Shown: positions 54,823-63,079 of the stretch, piece by piece
Numbering within the stretch: position 1 is the first letter of the stretch
Layout: each line of letters begins with the position of its first letter
Assembly (NCBI GenBank): GCA_021732025.1
Contig: JAKFVU010000076.1
Location: forward strand, 47,531-111,530
Length of the DNA: 64,000 nt
Source: Candidatus Obscuribacterales bacterium
Lineage (GTDB): Bacteria > Cyanobacteriota > Vampirovibrionia > Obscuribacterales > Obscuribacteraceae
Direction of reading: 5' to 3'
The notes under the pieces: generated by a model
Told to the model about the DNA's origin: nothing
The model's database searches: none
The model's input: only the letters and a program-made list of their open reading frames with translations
Program-made: the position numbers and the translations under genes

Positions 54823-55587
54823 ATGAACAAAGACAACATCATATTCATATTGGTGCGACCAAATTTCTTGGGAAATATCGGCTCGACAGCAAGAGTGATG
54901 AAGAATTTTGGCTTCTCTCAACTACGCCTAGTCAACCCTCCACGCAACTATCTCGATGCCGAGGCACGCAAGATGGCGGTTGATGCTTTCGATGTATTAA
55001 AGAAAGCAAAAATCGAAGACTCTCTTTCTAATGCCTTGGGTGATATCAATTTGGCATTCTCTACCTCTGCCTGCCAACATCGCACCGAAGAACCTGAGGC
55101 GTTAGGACGTCTAGTCAGTAAGATTGAAGAGCAAGATTTGACGAGCAACAACAAAATAGCTTTTGTTTTTGGTGACGAACGCGATGGCCTCACTAGAGAA
55201 GAAATTGCCCGCTGTCACGAACTAATACTGGTACCCACCGAACCAACATTCGCCAGCCTCAATCTCGCTCAGGCACTAGGCATAGTGGCATATGAACTGA
55301 GTCGCAGCAGCGGCTTAGTCAACTGCAAAAAAGCAACTACATCTGAAATATTGCCAAACGGTAGAGAAGAAGATGAGCTGATGCAACTAACCAGCATATT
55401 AATGGACAGGGCCAACTTTTCACGCCGTTACAACCGCGAACTGGTGACCATGCAACTGCGCAGCGCCTTGCAAAAGATGAGACCAAACAAACGAGAATTT
55501 GATTTATTGAGAGGCTTTCTCTTGCGCCTCAACGACAAACTAGAGCAGGGCCAGCCAGAACCGAAGCACAGAAAAGACAATGTTTAA
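54823..55587 (+). CDS. trmJ: tRNA/rRNA methyltransferase, TrmJ-type (SpoU family)
   Basis: A 254-residue SPOUT methyltransferase. Motif 1 is FLGNIGSTARVMKNFGF, motif 2 FVFGDERDGLTREE and motif 3 SLNLAQALGIVAYEL, which form the SAM-binding knot. TrmJ methylates the 2'-O of nucleotide 32 in tRNA. The C-terminal helical extension after residue 170 fits TrmJ. The ATG is immediately after the preceding stop. A different SpoU target is possible. Confidence 0.85.
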   Translation: MNKDNIIFILVRPNFLGNIGSTARVMKNFGFSQLRLVNPPRNYLDAEARKMAVDAFDVLKKAKIEDSLSNALGDINLAFSTSACQHRTEEPEALGRLVSKIEEQDLTSNNKIAFVFGDERDGLTREEIARCHELILVPTEPTFASLNLAQALGIVAYELSRSSGLVNCKKATTSEILPNGREEDELMQLTSILMDRANFSRRYNRELVTMQLRSALQKMRPNKREFDLLRGFLLRLNDKLEQGQPEPKHRKDNV

Positions 55588-55715
55588 TCTCGGACTTGAT
55601 CTACTTGCAACCCGGTTAAATTTAGCCTGAAATTACATTCAAATATGAGTTATTATCTTCACCGTTGATAGTAGCTTTTACTAGATAGTCAAGGTATTAA
55701 GGAAGTAGGAAATTG

Positions 55716-56477
55716 ATGCGTCTTCGCAATGACCAGGCTCGCCCAACATCTTTATCTCAGAAGATTGTGCCACTAGTTTGCCTTATCACCGCTACCCTAA
55801 GCCTTCCACTTGGCTTGACTGGTTGCTCAGAGCCATCGACTTCAACCACTTCCGGGTCAGGCAATGACGGAAAAAAAGAACCGCTGTCGGCTCAGAAAAG
55901 TGAAGACATGTTTGTCACCCCAGAAGAAGAGAAGCGTTTTGTCACAGACGCTCCCGACCCTAAAGTTCCTTTCCCTGAAGCCGAATTTGTCAAAGGCAAG
56001 GAGCTTCGAGACGAGCTGAGAACTGTTGAAGCAGAGAAAGTTTTGAAGAGCAAACTCGACGAGGCCGTCAAGTCAGCAGCTGGTCAAACAAAACTTGGTC
56101 AATACTGCGTTCGCCTCAACAACGTTCTGCACATGCAAGGTAAAGAAAAAGAAGCGCTCAAATACGCAATTCTGGCGGGGCACATTTTCTATAAACAACC
56201 AATTGAGAAGCGCCCTTTACCACTTTTGTTTTTCAACATGCACCTGCACCAAGGGGTAGGGTACAAGAGAATGCATCTGTATGCGGAAGCCGAAAAGCAG
56301 TTACGCAAGGCCATCAACTTTGCTTCCAGTGCACCGGCCGGCCAGGTCGACTGGAGTTGGCACAAGTTGTGTTTGGTCGAACTGATTGATACGCTAGAAC
56401 ATGAGAGAAAGACTAGCGAAGTCAAACTAGTTAAAGGCGAATTGAAAGCCCTTGAGGACAGCCACAAAGCGCACTAG
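55716..56477 (+). CDS. Lipoprotein with TPR-like helices
   Basis: About 253 residues from ATG 55716, preceded by a GGAAGTAGGAA ribosome site. A type II signal peptide ends in the lipobox LTGC (Cys near residue 37), followed by a Ser/Thr/Gly-rich linker. The rest is helical and charged, with repeating LRKAINFASSAP and KLDEAVKSAAG segments like degenerate TPRs. It should be anchored in the outer face of a membrane. No family name can be given. Confidence 0.7.
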   Translation: MRLRNDQARPTSLSQKIVPLVCLITATLSLPLGLTGCSEPSTSTTSGSGNDGKKEPLSAQKSEDMFVTPEEEKRFVTDAPDPKVPFPEAEFVKGKELRDELRTVEAEKVLKSKLDEAVKSAAGQTKLGQYCVRLNNVLHMQGKEKEALKYAILAGHIFYKQPIEKRPLPLLFFNMHLHQGVGYKRMHLYAEAEKQLRKAINFASSAPAGQVDWSWHKLCLVELIDTLEHERKTSEVKLVKGELKALEDSHKAH

Positions 56478-56522
56478 ACTTCGCAAATCTTGTACCAATT
56501 TAGTGCAGATTTAGTGTAGATA

Positions 56523-57137
56523 TTGACCAACAAACAAATTAAACCAGTGCGTAAGCAGTCGATTCTAAACGAGCTACTCAGCCGTGAGGAATGGGCGCGA
56601 ATCAGAAAGCCTGTTATTTCTAGCTTCCTGATTTTGCATTGCACTCTCAATTATTGCTATCTGTTCAATAATCATCCTTATATAAACAACGTCAACCACT
56701 TTTTCTTTGGTTACTATGCCTTTATGGGCCTAGAACAAGCCTGGAATGTCTTTGCACCGGAGCCGCGCAGCTACAACCCGCACCTAACAGCAATAGTCAC
56801 CTACCAAGATGGTACGAGCAAGCTTTGGAACTATCCGCGCATGGAACGGCTCGACTTTTTCACAAAAATTCCTAAAGAGCGATATAGAAAATTCTTCGAT
56901 GACAATGCTGCTTGGTTGATTCCTGCGGTTTGGCCGGATATTGCTCGGTACGCAGCGCGCATCAGCTATGAACGAAAAGACAATCCGCCAAAGTTTGTCA
57001 CTTTGACTCGTTTCTCTTCTACTATTTTGCCGATGGAAGCCGGGCTTAAGAAGCCGAACTTACCGCAGTCAGAGACAAAAGTATTAGGTGTCTATCTCAT
57101 TACAGACAAAGACTTAGCAGGTGTAAAGCTTAAATGA
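56523..57137 (+). CDS. Partner protein of HTTM membrane enzyme
   Basis: A 204-residue protein starting at TTG 56523. One N-terminal membrane segment (about 30-50) is followed by YAFMGLEQAWNVFAPEPRSYNPHL and a mixed C-terminal domain with no clear motif. A protein with the WNVFAPEP type segment commonly precedes HTTM-domain genes, and here it overlaps one by four bases. Its job is unknown; it may form a complex with it. Confidence 0.65.
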   Translation: MTNKQIKPVRKQSILNELLSREEWARIRKPVISSFLILHCTLNYCYLFNNHPYINNVNHFFFGYYAFMGLEQAWNVFAPEPRSYNPHLTAIVTYQDGTSKLWNYPRMERLDFFTKIPKERYRKFFDDNAAWLIPAVWPDIARYAARISYERKDNPPKFVTLTRFSSTILPMEAGLKKPNLPQSETKVLGVYLITDKDLAGVKLK

Positions 57138-58072
57138 GCATTTTTACAATCTTGCAAGCTTGGGACAAATTCTGGTTCTCCGAAATATCACCACTTTCGG
57201 TGGCAGTTTATCGCATTCTCTTAGGCTTCCTTACAATCGCTTTTGTGTTGTTACTAATTCCTGATCTCTTTGTTTGGTTTGGCTCACAGGGCATTTGCTC
57301 GAATCAGGCAGTGGCTGATTGGAACAACGGCCATAGTGTATTTCTCAATTTATTTTCGTTCTGTCCCGACAACGACAACTTTCTCATCGCCTTTCATTGT
57401 GTCTTCTTCTTAGCCGCAGTGGCCCTTATGCTTGGCTTCCATGCCCGTTGGGCAGCAACAATCTGCTATCTATGCCTGACAACTCTTTACCACCGCAACC
57501 CTTTTATTTTCAATGCTGGTGATACTTACTTACGAGTAACAAGTTTTTGGCTAATTTTCGCAGCATCAGGCAACGCCCTGGCCTTGACTGGCTGGAAACA
57601 ACGAAGCAAGCCAGATGGTAATTTTAACAACTATAAGAAAGTCAGCATTTGGCCACTAAGGCTGCTGCAAATTCAACTAGCTACCGTTTACTGGCATACT
57701 TTTTTCTGCAAGATTGTCGGTGGGCCATGGATAGACGGCACAGCAGTTTTCACAGCATCACGCATCGAAGACTTGCAGAGGCTTCCCTTACCCTTCGTCT
57801 TTGAACATGCGTGGACCATCAAATTTCTGACTTGGTCAACACTCGGTATCGAATTTGCCCTCTTCACTCTCATTTGGATAAAAGAGCTTCGCTATTGGGT
57901 CATTGCCTTTGCTGTAATCTTTCATCTCACCATTGAATATCACATGAATATTCCACTGTTCGAGTGGCTCATGATCGTGAGCTACGTTCTATTTATAGAA
58001 CCCGAGCACCTTGCAATGGCACTCACTTGGCTGCGAAAGAAATTCCACAAAGAAAAATCCAACTCACAGTAA
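57134..58072 (+). CDS. HTTM-domain membrane protein (gamma-carboxylase-like)
   Basis: A 312-residue protein with about seven membrane helices. The N-terminus has FWFSEISPLSVAVYRILLG and the central part HRNPFIFNAGDTYLR, the HTTM (horizontally transferred transmembrane) signature shared with vitamin K-dependent gamma-carboxylase. The C-terminal helices end at FIEPEHLAMAL. Whether it carboxylates anything is not known, and no carboxylase-specific lumenal domain follows. It overlaps its partner gene at ATGA and the convergent membrane-anchored gene by nine bases. Confidence 0.8.
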   Translation: MSIFTILQAWDKFWFSEISPLSVAVYRILLGFLTIAFVLLLIPDLFVWFGSQGICSNQAVADWNNGHSVFLNLFSFCPDNDNFLIAFHCVFFLAAVALMLGFHARWAATICYLCLTTLYHRNPFIFNAGDTYLRVTSFWLIFAASGNALALTGWKQRSKPDGNFNNYKKVSIWPLRLLQIQLATVYWHTFFCKIVGGPWIDGTAVFTASRIEDLQRLPLPFVFEHAWTIKFLTWSTLGIEFALFTLIWIKELRYWVIAFAVIFHLTIEYHMNIPLFEWLMIVSYVLFIEPEHLAMALTWLRKKFHKEKSNSQ

Positions 58073-58765
58073 GTCTTTCTTCAATTCAGATAGATTGGCC
58101 TGGCACACTGCTTCCAGCTGCTTGAACTTATCACTCTCAGAGCCAACATAGTGCTGACATTGCTCTGCACTTTTCAAAAATAAGGCCTGAGCTTCGTTGA
58201 AATGCTTTCTGCGATCGCTTAGATCTTTGGAAGAGTTTGCCCAAATGTAGTGCAAAACCGCTTTATCGTTCAAAAGCACCACTTGTAGATATTGCAATTC
58301 AGGATCTTTGTTTGCTAAAGCCATTAGTTTATCAATCTTGTCATAGCGATCTTGGGCAAATTGGTAAAGGCCAGAGTCTCGACAAACTATAGCGGCGAGC
58401 TTGTTAATCATCAGACGTTCTAAGAGAACGCTCTGCATCTCGCTTGCCGACTTGTTAGCAATAAGTTGTCCTTCAGCTGCATCCAAGGCATATCGTGCAT
58501 CGTTATATTCGCCTGACTGCAAGAGCACTTTCGCTAAGTTCATACGAGCTTCGGCGAGGTCACGATCAGGAGCAGCCATTTCTTCGAGTATTGCAATTCG
58601 CTGACGTAGAGAATGCTCTTCTTTGCGGATTGTCTCTTCTAAAACTACTTTTCCGGCCCAGGTTGATCTCCATGAATATATGTAGAGCATAGCGAAGCAC
58701 CAAGATACCAAAGTTATTGATATCAGCCAGTAAAACACCGTGACTCGACGATTCGTGCGCTTCAA
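58064..58765 (-). CDS. Membrane-anchored helical repeat protein
   Basis: A 233-residue protein starting at TTG 58765 with AGGGAG seven bases ahead. One N-terminal membrane helix (about 10-30) precedes a helical, charged domain with tetratricopeptide-like runs (LAEARMNLAKVLLQSGEYND). No catalytic motif is seen. It probably faces outside the cytoplasm as an adaptor. It diverges from the TPR gene at 58882 across about 100 bases. Confidence 0.65.
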   Translation of the reverse strand: MKRTNRRVTVFYWLISITLVSWCFAMLYIYSWRSTWAGKVVLEETIRKEEHSLRQRIAILEEMAAPDRDLAEARMNLAKVLLQSGEYNDARYALDAAEGQLIANKSASEMQSVLLERLMINKLAAIVCRDSGLYQFAQDRYDKIDKLMALANKDPELQYLQVVLLNDKAVLHYIWANSSKDLSDRRKHFNEAQALFLKSAEQCQHYVGSESDKFKQLEAVCQANLSELKKDLL

Positions 58766-58881
58766 AAATGCTCCCTATAAATATGTCTCCTACATACAAC
58801 ATTTACCCAAAATCTTGAGCCTCTGCCATGGTTTTGGGAAAGTGCTAAAATCGCAAGCGTTATATGAAATGGAGAAAATCA

Positions 58882-59640
58882 ATGGCCCTGTCAAAAGCTG
58901 TGTCATTTGCAGCCTCAAGTTTAGGCCTCGCTCTAGCCTTTTCTGCGATATTGTTAGTCAGCAGTACCGCTCAAGTTTTGGCAGCAGATGAAAGCGCGGC
59001 AGTGAACACACCAGCTGAGGCAGCTGATGACGAACAGCCCGTTAAAGCTGTGAATGAAAAAATCTTGCCCTTGATAAATGATGCTTATAAAGACCTGAAT
59101 AAGGGTGAGGCGACAAAAGCTGTAAAGACTCTAAATAAGGCTCTGACAATTGATCCTGATTCAATAACAGCTAGGCGCTATCTTGCTTTCGCTCTTGTGC
59201 AGTCAAACTCATATGTACAAGGCTTGTCTCAGATGCAGAAGCTGAGCAAAATCACACCAATGAACGCCTTTGACTGGTACGTTTTTGGTGAAGCCTACGC
59301 GGGCGCTGGCGGTTTGGAACATTCACTGAGCTGCTATCAGCAAGCGCTAGCCCTAACTCCAGGCTATCACGCGGCCCGCGGTGGCGCTGTGAAAGCCTTG
59401 GTCAAGCAAGGACAGTTTGGCAAAGCAATTGAGCAAGTCGACAAAGGCTCAACTTTTGCCACAGACAAAGTTGTAAAGAAATACTACGCCACTCTAAGGC
59501 AAGGCGTCCTCGATGCGGAACTATATCAAAAAGATGCGGCGCGCTTAGGTTCAAACCAAGGTGTTACCCAAGAGCAAATGGAGGAACAGGCAAGCAAGCC
59601 TGTCTTGATTAATCCTAGTATGAACGACGGCGATAACTAA
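58882..59640 (+). CDS. Exported TPR protein
   Basis: About 252 residues from ATG 58882 (GGAG nine bases ahead; an ATG at 58864 without a ribosome site is in frame). A signal peptide ends near AQVLAAD. Four TPR-like helical pairs occupy residues about 65-200, with LNKALTIDPDS, GEAYAGAGGLEHSLSCYQQAL and GQFGKAIEQVDKG. The C-terminus is Gln/Glu-rich. It likely acts as a periplasmic or surface adaptor. Confidence 0.8.
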   Translation: MALSKAVSFAASSLGLALAFSAILLVSSTAQVLAADESAAVNTPAEAADDEQPVKAVNEKILPLINDAYKDLNKGEATKAVKTLNKALTIDPDSITARRYLAFALVQSNSYVQGLSQMQKLSKITPMNAFDWYVFGEAYAGAGGLEHSLSCYQQALALTPGYHAARGGAVKALVKQGQFGKAIEQVDKGSTFATDKVVKKYYATLRQGVLDAELYQKDAARLGSNQGVTQEQMEEQASKPVLINPSMNDGDN

Positions 59641-59743
59641 CCTTATAGGTAGCCAAACCGACGCTTGACAATTATGCGTGAAAGCCAATTTGTGAGGTTC
59701 TCGGACAGTTGACAGGCGTTTTTTTGACGTGCTAAGTTAGAGG

Positions 59744-59774
59744 TAAGGTTAACTAAGGTTAACTTGGTTTAACC
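59744..59774. repeat. Tandem decamers upstream of pilin locus
   Basis: TAAGGTTAAC occurs twice head to tail (59744-59753 and 59754-59763) and is followed by a degenerate third copy TTGGTTTAACC. The end of the block can also pair as AGGTTAA-TTAACCT. It lies about 110 bases before the TadE-like gene in a 240-base gap that also has two TTGACA sequences (59665-59670 and 59709-59714). It may be an operator for the pilin locus; no matching regulator is known to me. Confidence 0.55.
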
Positions 59775-59880
59775 TGCCCCGAGCATTCTCTCAGGGGTGA
59801 TTTATTTGGCTTACCACGGGCAAATATATAGAAGAATATCTCGGCAAATCTGACCAGAAGCTAACGGACGGTAGATACAT

Positions 59881-60459
59881 ATGGCCAAAGTGACGAAAAG
59901 AAGAAAGAGTAATGGAGCAATGGCAGCAGAGTATGTCGCTACCATGTACGTTTTGTTCCTATTTATTTTCTTCCCCGTATTAAACCTGGGAACTTGTGGC
60001 ATGAGAGCATTTTTCCTCTGGTTCGCCTGCAACCAGGCGACCATGTTGGCTGCCAAAGCTAAGACTTTTAACACCCTTGTTTACGTGCCGGAGCCCTCAG
60101 GTACCCCATACCCGGGTGCATACGCTACGGCTAGAGCCCGTGCCGGTCAGATTCGCAGCATGTTCCCTGGGGTCGATTGGACCACCAACGCAACCAATCC
60201 AGAAGTGAGAATTATCAGAGCCGTCATCCCTGGATCAGGAGCGCCAGCCGTTGCTGACGTCATTGGTCCTGCCACACTCGGCCTAGGAAACATTCCAGAC
60301 GTCGACCAATATGTTTGCACCATCAGAGTGACCATAAACGGTCAGGTGACACCACTTATTCCTGTTCCATGGTTCAACATTCAGGGTCTATCTAGCCCCA
60401 TGTTCCTCACCGTGAGTTCAGAAGCCCAATTTGAAAATCCACCCGGACTGCAGTTCTAA
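59881..60459 (+). CDS. TadE-like pseudopilin
   Basis: A 192-residue protein with a basic N-terminus, then NGAMAAEYVATMYVLFLF, a class III prepilin-like motif with Glu at +5 after the glycine, and one hydrophobic helix (about 18-38). A small exported domain follows, with no recognised motif beyond TadE resemblance. Such minor pilins are inserted by the Tad system. A TadG-like gene follows 37 bases later. No TadA-C or CpaA gene is in the window, so the secretion machine must be elsewhere. Confidence 0.75.
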   Translation: MAKVTKRRKSNGAMAAEYVATMYVLFLFIFFPVLNLGTCGMRAFFLWFACNQATMLAAKAKTFNTLVYVPEPSGTPYPGAYATARARAGQIRSMFPGVDWTTNATNPEVRIIRAVIPGSGAPAVADVIGPATLGLGNIPDVDQYVCTIRVTINGQVTPLIPVPWFNIQGLSSPMFLTVSSEAQFENPPGLQF

Positions 60460-60496
60460 ACGGCACAGCAAGATCAATATAGAGGTTGTAAACATA

Positions 60497-62929
60497 ATGA
60501 ACGAACGTAGGATACGAAATCAGAAGGGGGCGGCGGTAACCGGGCTTGTGATCGCACTCTTCATGTTTATCATGTTGGCCGGATTCTTCGCTTTCGACTC
60601 CAGCCGTCTGCAGATGGCACAAAGAGAGCTTACTGCAACTTGCGACGCAGCTTCACTGGCCGGCACGGCCATGCTTACATCACTCGACATTGCTAATGAT
60701 GATGCCACTGCCACCAAACTAGGTACCGCGCAAGCCCAAGCTTGCGCTTATGCCCGTAACATGTTCCAGAATGGCAATATGTTAGGTCAATCGTTGGGTT
60801 CGGCTCATGTAGTCAGCCCATACAGCGCTGTGGCAGCCATAGGCAATCCTGGTGACTGCAACGTTATGATTTCGCTTGCAGACCCACAACAACAGTTTGT
60901 TGGAGTGGCTCCAGTTTACCCAGACAGACTGAACGGCCGAGCAATTATGTGCTACGCCGGCTACACCTACAACCCAGTTTTCTTGGGTGCAATTGGTGTA
61001 GGGAAAGTATTACTTCAGGCTAACTCTGGCGGTGGACTACCTCAAGTAGACGCCGTTCTTGTTTTCGATTACTCAGGTTCAATGGATGATGCTACAAACG
61101 TTACTTTTATAAGAAGAACGTGGGACTCAACAATTGCTTCTAGTACAGGTGCGTCTGCTGGTCAGATGGATTACAGTACATTGACTGCCCTCGGTGCAAT
61201 AGCTGATGGAAGCAGTGGTGCAAACCAAGGTACCAACCATGGAGTAGTCCACTATATTGAAGTGCCACCACCCAACGCTTCACACCGTTTATCTGATTAT
61301 GTTGTCCACAACTACGTCAATGCTCCAAATGGTTTGCAAGTTAACGTACTTCCCCCTCAAAGCTTGCCTGTTACCGATAACGTCGATTCAGGCGCAATAA
61401 ACAGATATTCGTTTGACTACAATTTGCGCGTTAACAGCCTGATTTATGCACCATTAATTCCAAAAAGTGCTGCACCAGCTGGCAAGTTCGCTAGAGAGTA
61501 TGGCACTCCTCCAGGTAACTGTACTCTGGCCTATCCATACGGCTACGGTCGCTTCTACCCCGAGAATGGCACCATGAACATCATTGCAAACAACACTTGC
61601 AATGCTGCTTATAATCCCAATGCTGCCTATGCCGGTTCTTTGATTTTGAATGAGCACCCTCGTTCGATAAGCACTGCTTTTCGCTATCCCGGTTACGTCA
61701 ACACTGGCCTAGATCCACACTGCTACACCGAGTTAGTGGTTAACATCGCCGCTCCTGGCGCATGGCCGTATGCCCAACCGCTCAATGGTCCACAGAACTT
61801 CGTAGGCTTCACCTTCCAATTCCCGAGCCAAGAGCCAGACCCAGGCTTAGCTGGTCAGACTTTCAACTTTGAGAACATCGGCGTTCTCACTGAAGCGGCT
61901 CGTGGCAATCTAGACAGTGCAAGCTACTTCAACGATGCATTGCTAGACAGAGGTTCGTTCTATTCCACCACAAGCGGTACCATCGTCAACAAGCAGTCCA
62001 CAAGCATGACTAGTGCACACTGTGCACCCAACTACCAGAAGGCATACCAGAGATTGGCGATGCTTTACTCACAGCCAATCGCTACAGCAATTGACGGCGC
62101 CTATGGTGGTTTCTTCCAAAAAATCAATACCTTGACTGATTGCCGCTTTGGTCTTGTTGGATTCTCCAATTCTTCCAACTCAGTTGCTAACCCATCAGGC
62201 CCTAACTTCAATTCACAAGGTTCAGCTCACTTAACTCTTGCCGACCAACCAAACAGCTACTTTGTCTCCGCTCAGTACGCAGGAAGGGCCATCGGTACGA
62301 GGTACAAGAACACTAACTTCACGGGTCCCGAGTACAACGATGTTGTGGGCGGTGGCTCAGGTACCGGCTTCAAGCAACCGAGACGGGCCCTGGCTAAATC
62401 TGAATCGCAGAATACCTCATATTCAGGGGTGGTCGGTGGTCTTCAGAGTTCGACCTTGAACGGCTCGTGCGCAGCGTGGTCGGCTCTCTCGACCAATTCT
62501 GCCGGCAACGGATTAGAGAACGGTACCCCGTTGAGCGACACAGCTACAGCTGAAGCTTTGACTACAGCCAGAGCTATGTTCCACAACGGCGCTAACTACG
62601 ACATTGCCACTCTCTCAAACAACCGACCTGCTGCTAAGCACGCTATCGTCTTCTTTACAGACGGTGTGCCAAACTCAGCAGACGCTGGTCCAACATTGAC
62701 CCAAGCGCAAGGTTGTAAGGGTGAGGGTATCGCCGTATTCACCATCGGACTCGACGTCACTAACAACCCAGTTCTGCAAGGTTCTCAGGTAACATTCTTG
62801 GGCAACCAACCAACTGGTTTAGCCGGAGCATCCGGTAACGGTGGCAAGTTCTTCCCGTGCGCAAGCGCAAGCACAGTCAGAGATTCGTTCTCAGCAGTTG
62901 CCCGCCGCTTAACTCAAGGGCAGAGATAG
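60497..62929 (+). CDS. TadG-like protein with large-insert VWA domain
   Basis: An 810-residue protein. I start at ATG 60497; an ATG at 60431 would overlap the previous gene and lacks support. The N-terminal KGAAVTGLVIALFMF helix and AQRELTATCDAASLAGTAML match TadG. The VWA metal site DYSGSMDD is near residue 190. The next VWA strand RFGLVGFSN appears near residue 550 and VFFTDGVPNSADAG near 718, so about 320 extra residues sit between the metal motif and the following strand. The insert is Asn/Tyr/Pro-rich and low in charge. It is likely an adhesive surface protein. Confidence 0.8.
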   Translation: MNERRIRNQKGAAVTGLVIALFMFIMLAGFFAFDSSRLQMAQRELTATCDAASLAGTAMLTSLDIANDDATATKLGTAQAQACAYARNMFQNGNMLGQSLGSAHVVSPYSAVAAIGNPGDCNVMISLADPQQQFVGVAPVYPDRLNGRAIMCYAGYTYNPVFLGAIGVGKVLLQANSGGGLPQVDAVLVFDYSGSMDDATNVTFIRRTWDSTIASSTGASAGQMDYSTLTALGAIADGSSGANQGTNHGVVHYIEVPPPNASHRLSDYVVHNYVNAPNGLQVNVLPPQSLPVTDNVDSGAINRYSFDYNLRVNSLIYAPLIPKSAAPAGKFAREYGTPPGNCTLAYPYGYGRFYPENGTMNIIANNTCNAAYNPNAAYAGSLILNEHPRSISTAFRYPGYVNTGLDPHCYTELVVNIAAPGAWPYAQPLNGPQNFVGFTFQFPSQEPDPGLAGQTFNFENIGVLTEAARGNLDSASYFNDALLDRGSFYSTTSGTIVNKQSTSMTSAHCAPNYQKAYQRLAMLYSQPIATAIDGAYGGFFQKINTLTDCRFGLVGFSNSSNSVANPSGPNFNSQGSAHLTLADQPNSYFVSAQYAGRAIGTRYKNTNFTGPEYNDVVGGGSGTGFKQPRRALAKSESQNTSYSGVVGGLQSSTLNGSCAAWSALSTNSAGNGLENGTPLSDTATAEALTTARAMFHNGANYDIATLSNNRPAAKHAIVFFTDGVPNSADAGPTLTQAQGCKGEGIAVFTIGLDVTNNPVLQGSQVTFLGNQPTGLAGASGNGGKFFPCASASTVRDSFSAVARRLTQGQR

Positions 62930-62966
62930 AGTCGAGAGCGAATACTTTCGAACAAGCAAACAAACG

Positions 62967-62995
62967 AAAACCGGTCTGGAAACAGGCCGGTTTTT
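62967..62995 (+). terminator. Hairpin terminator after VWA gene
   Basis: AAAACCGGTCTG (62967-62978) pairs with CAGGCCGGTTTT around a GAAA loop, with one wobble, and runs into a T-rich tail. It lies 38 bases after the VWA stop. The next gene therefore probably has its own promoter. Confidence 0.8.
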
Positions 62996-63079
62996 GATTT
63001 TAGTTTCACCCTCACTTCACGCTCACTCGGTATGTTAGTACATGTATACGTGTAACCATCCTTTTCAGGAGGCGGTTCG

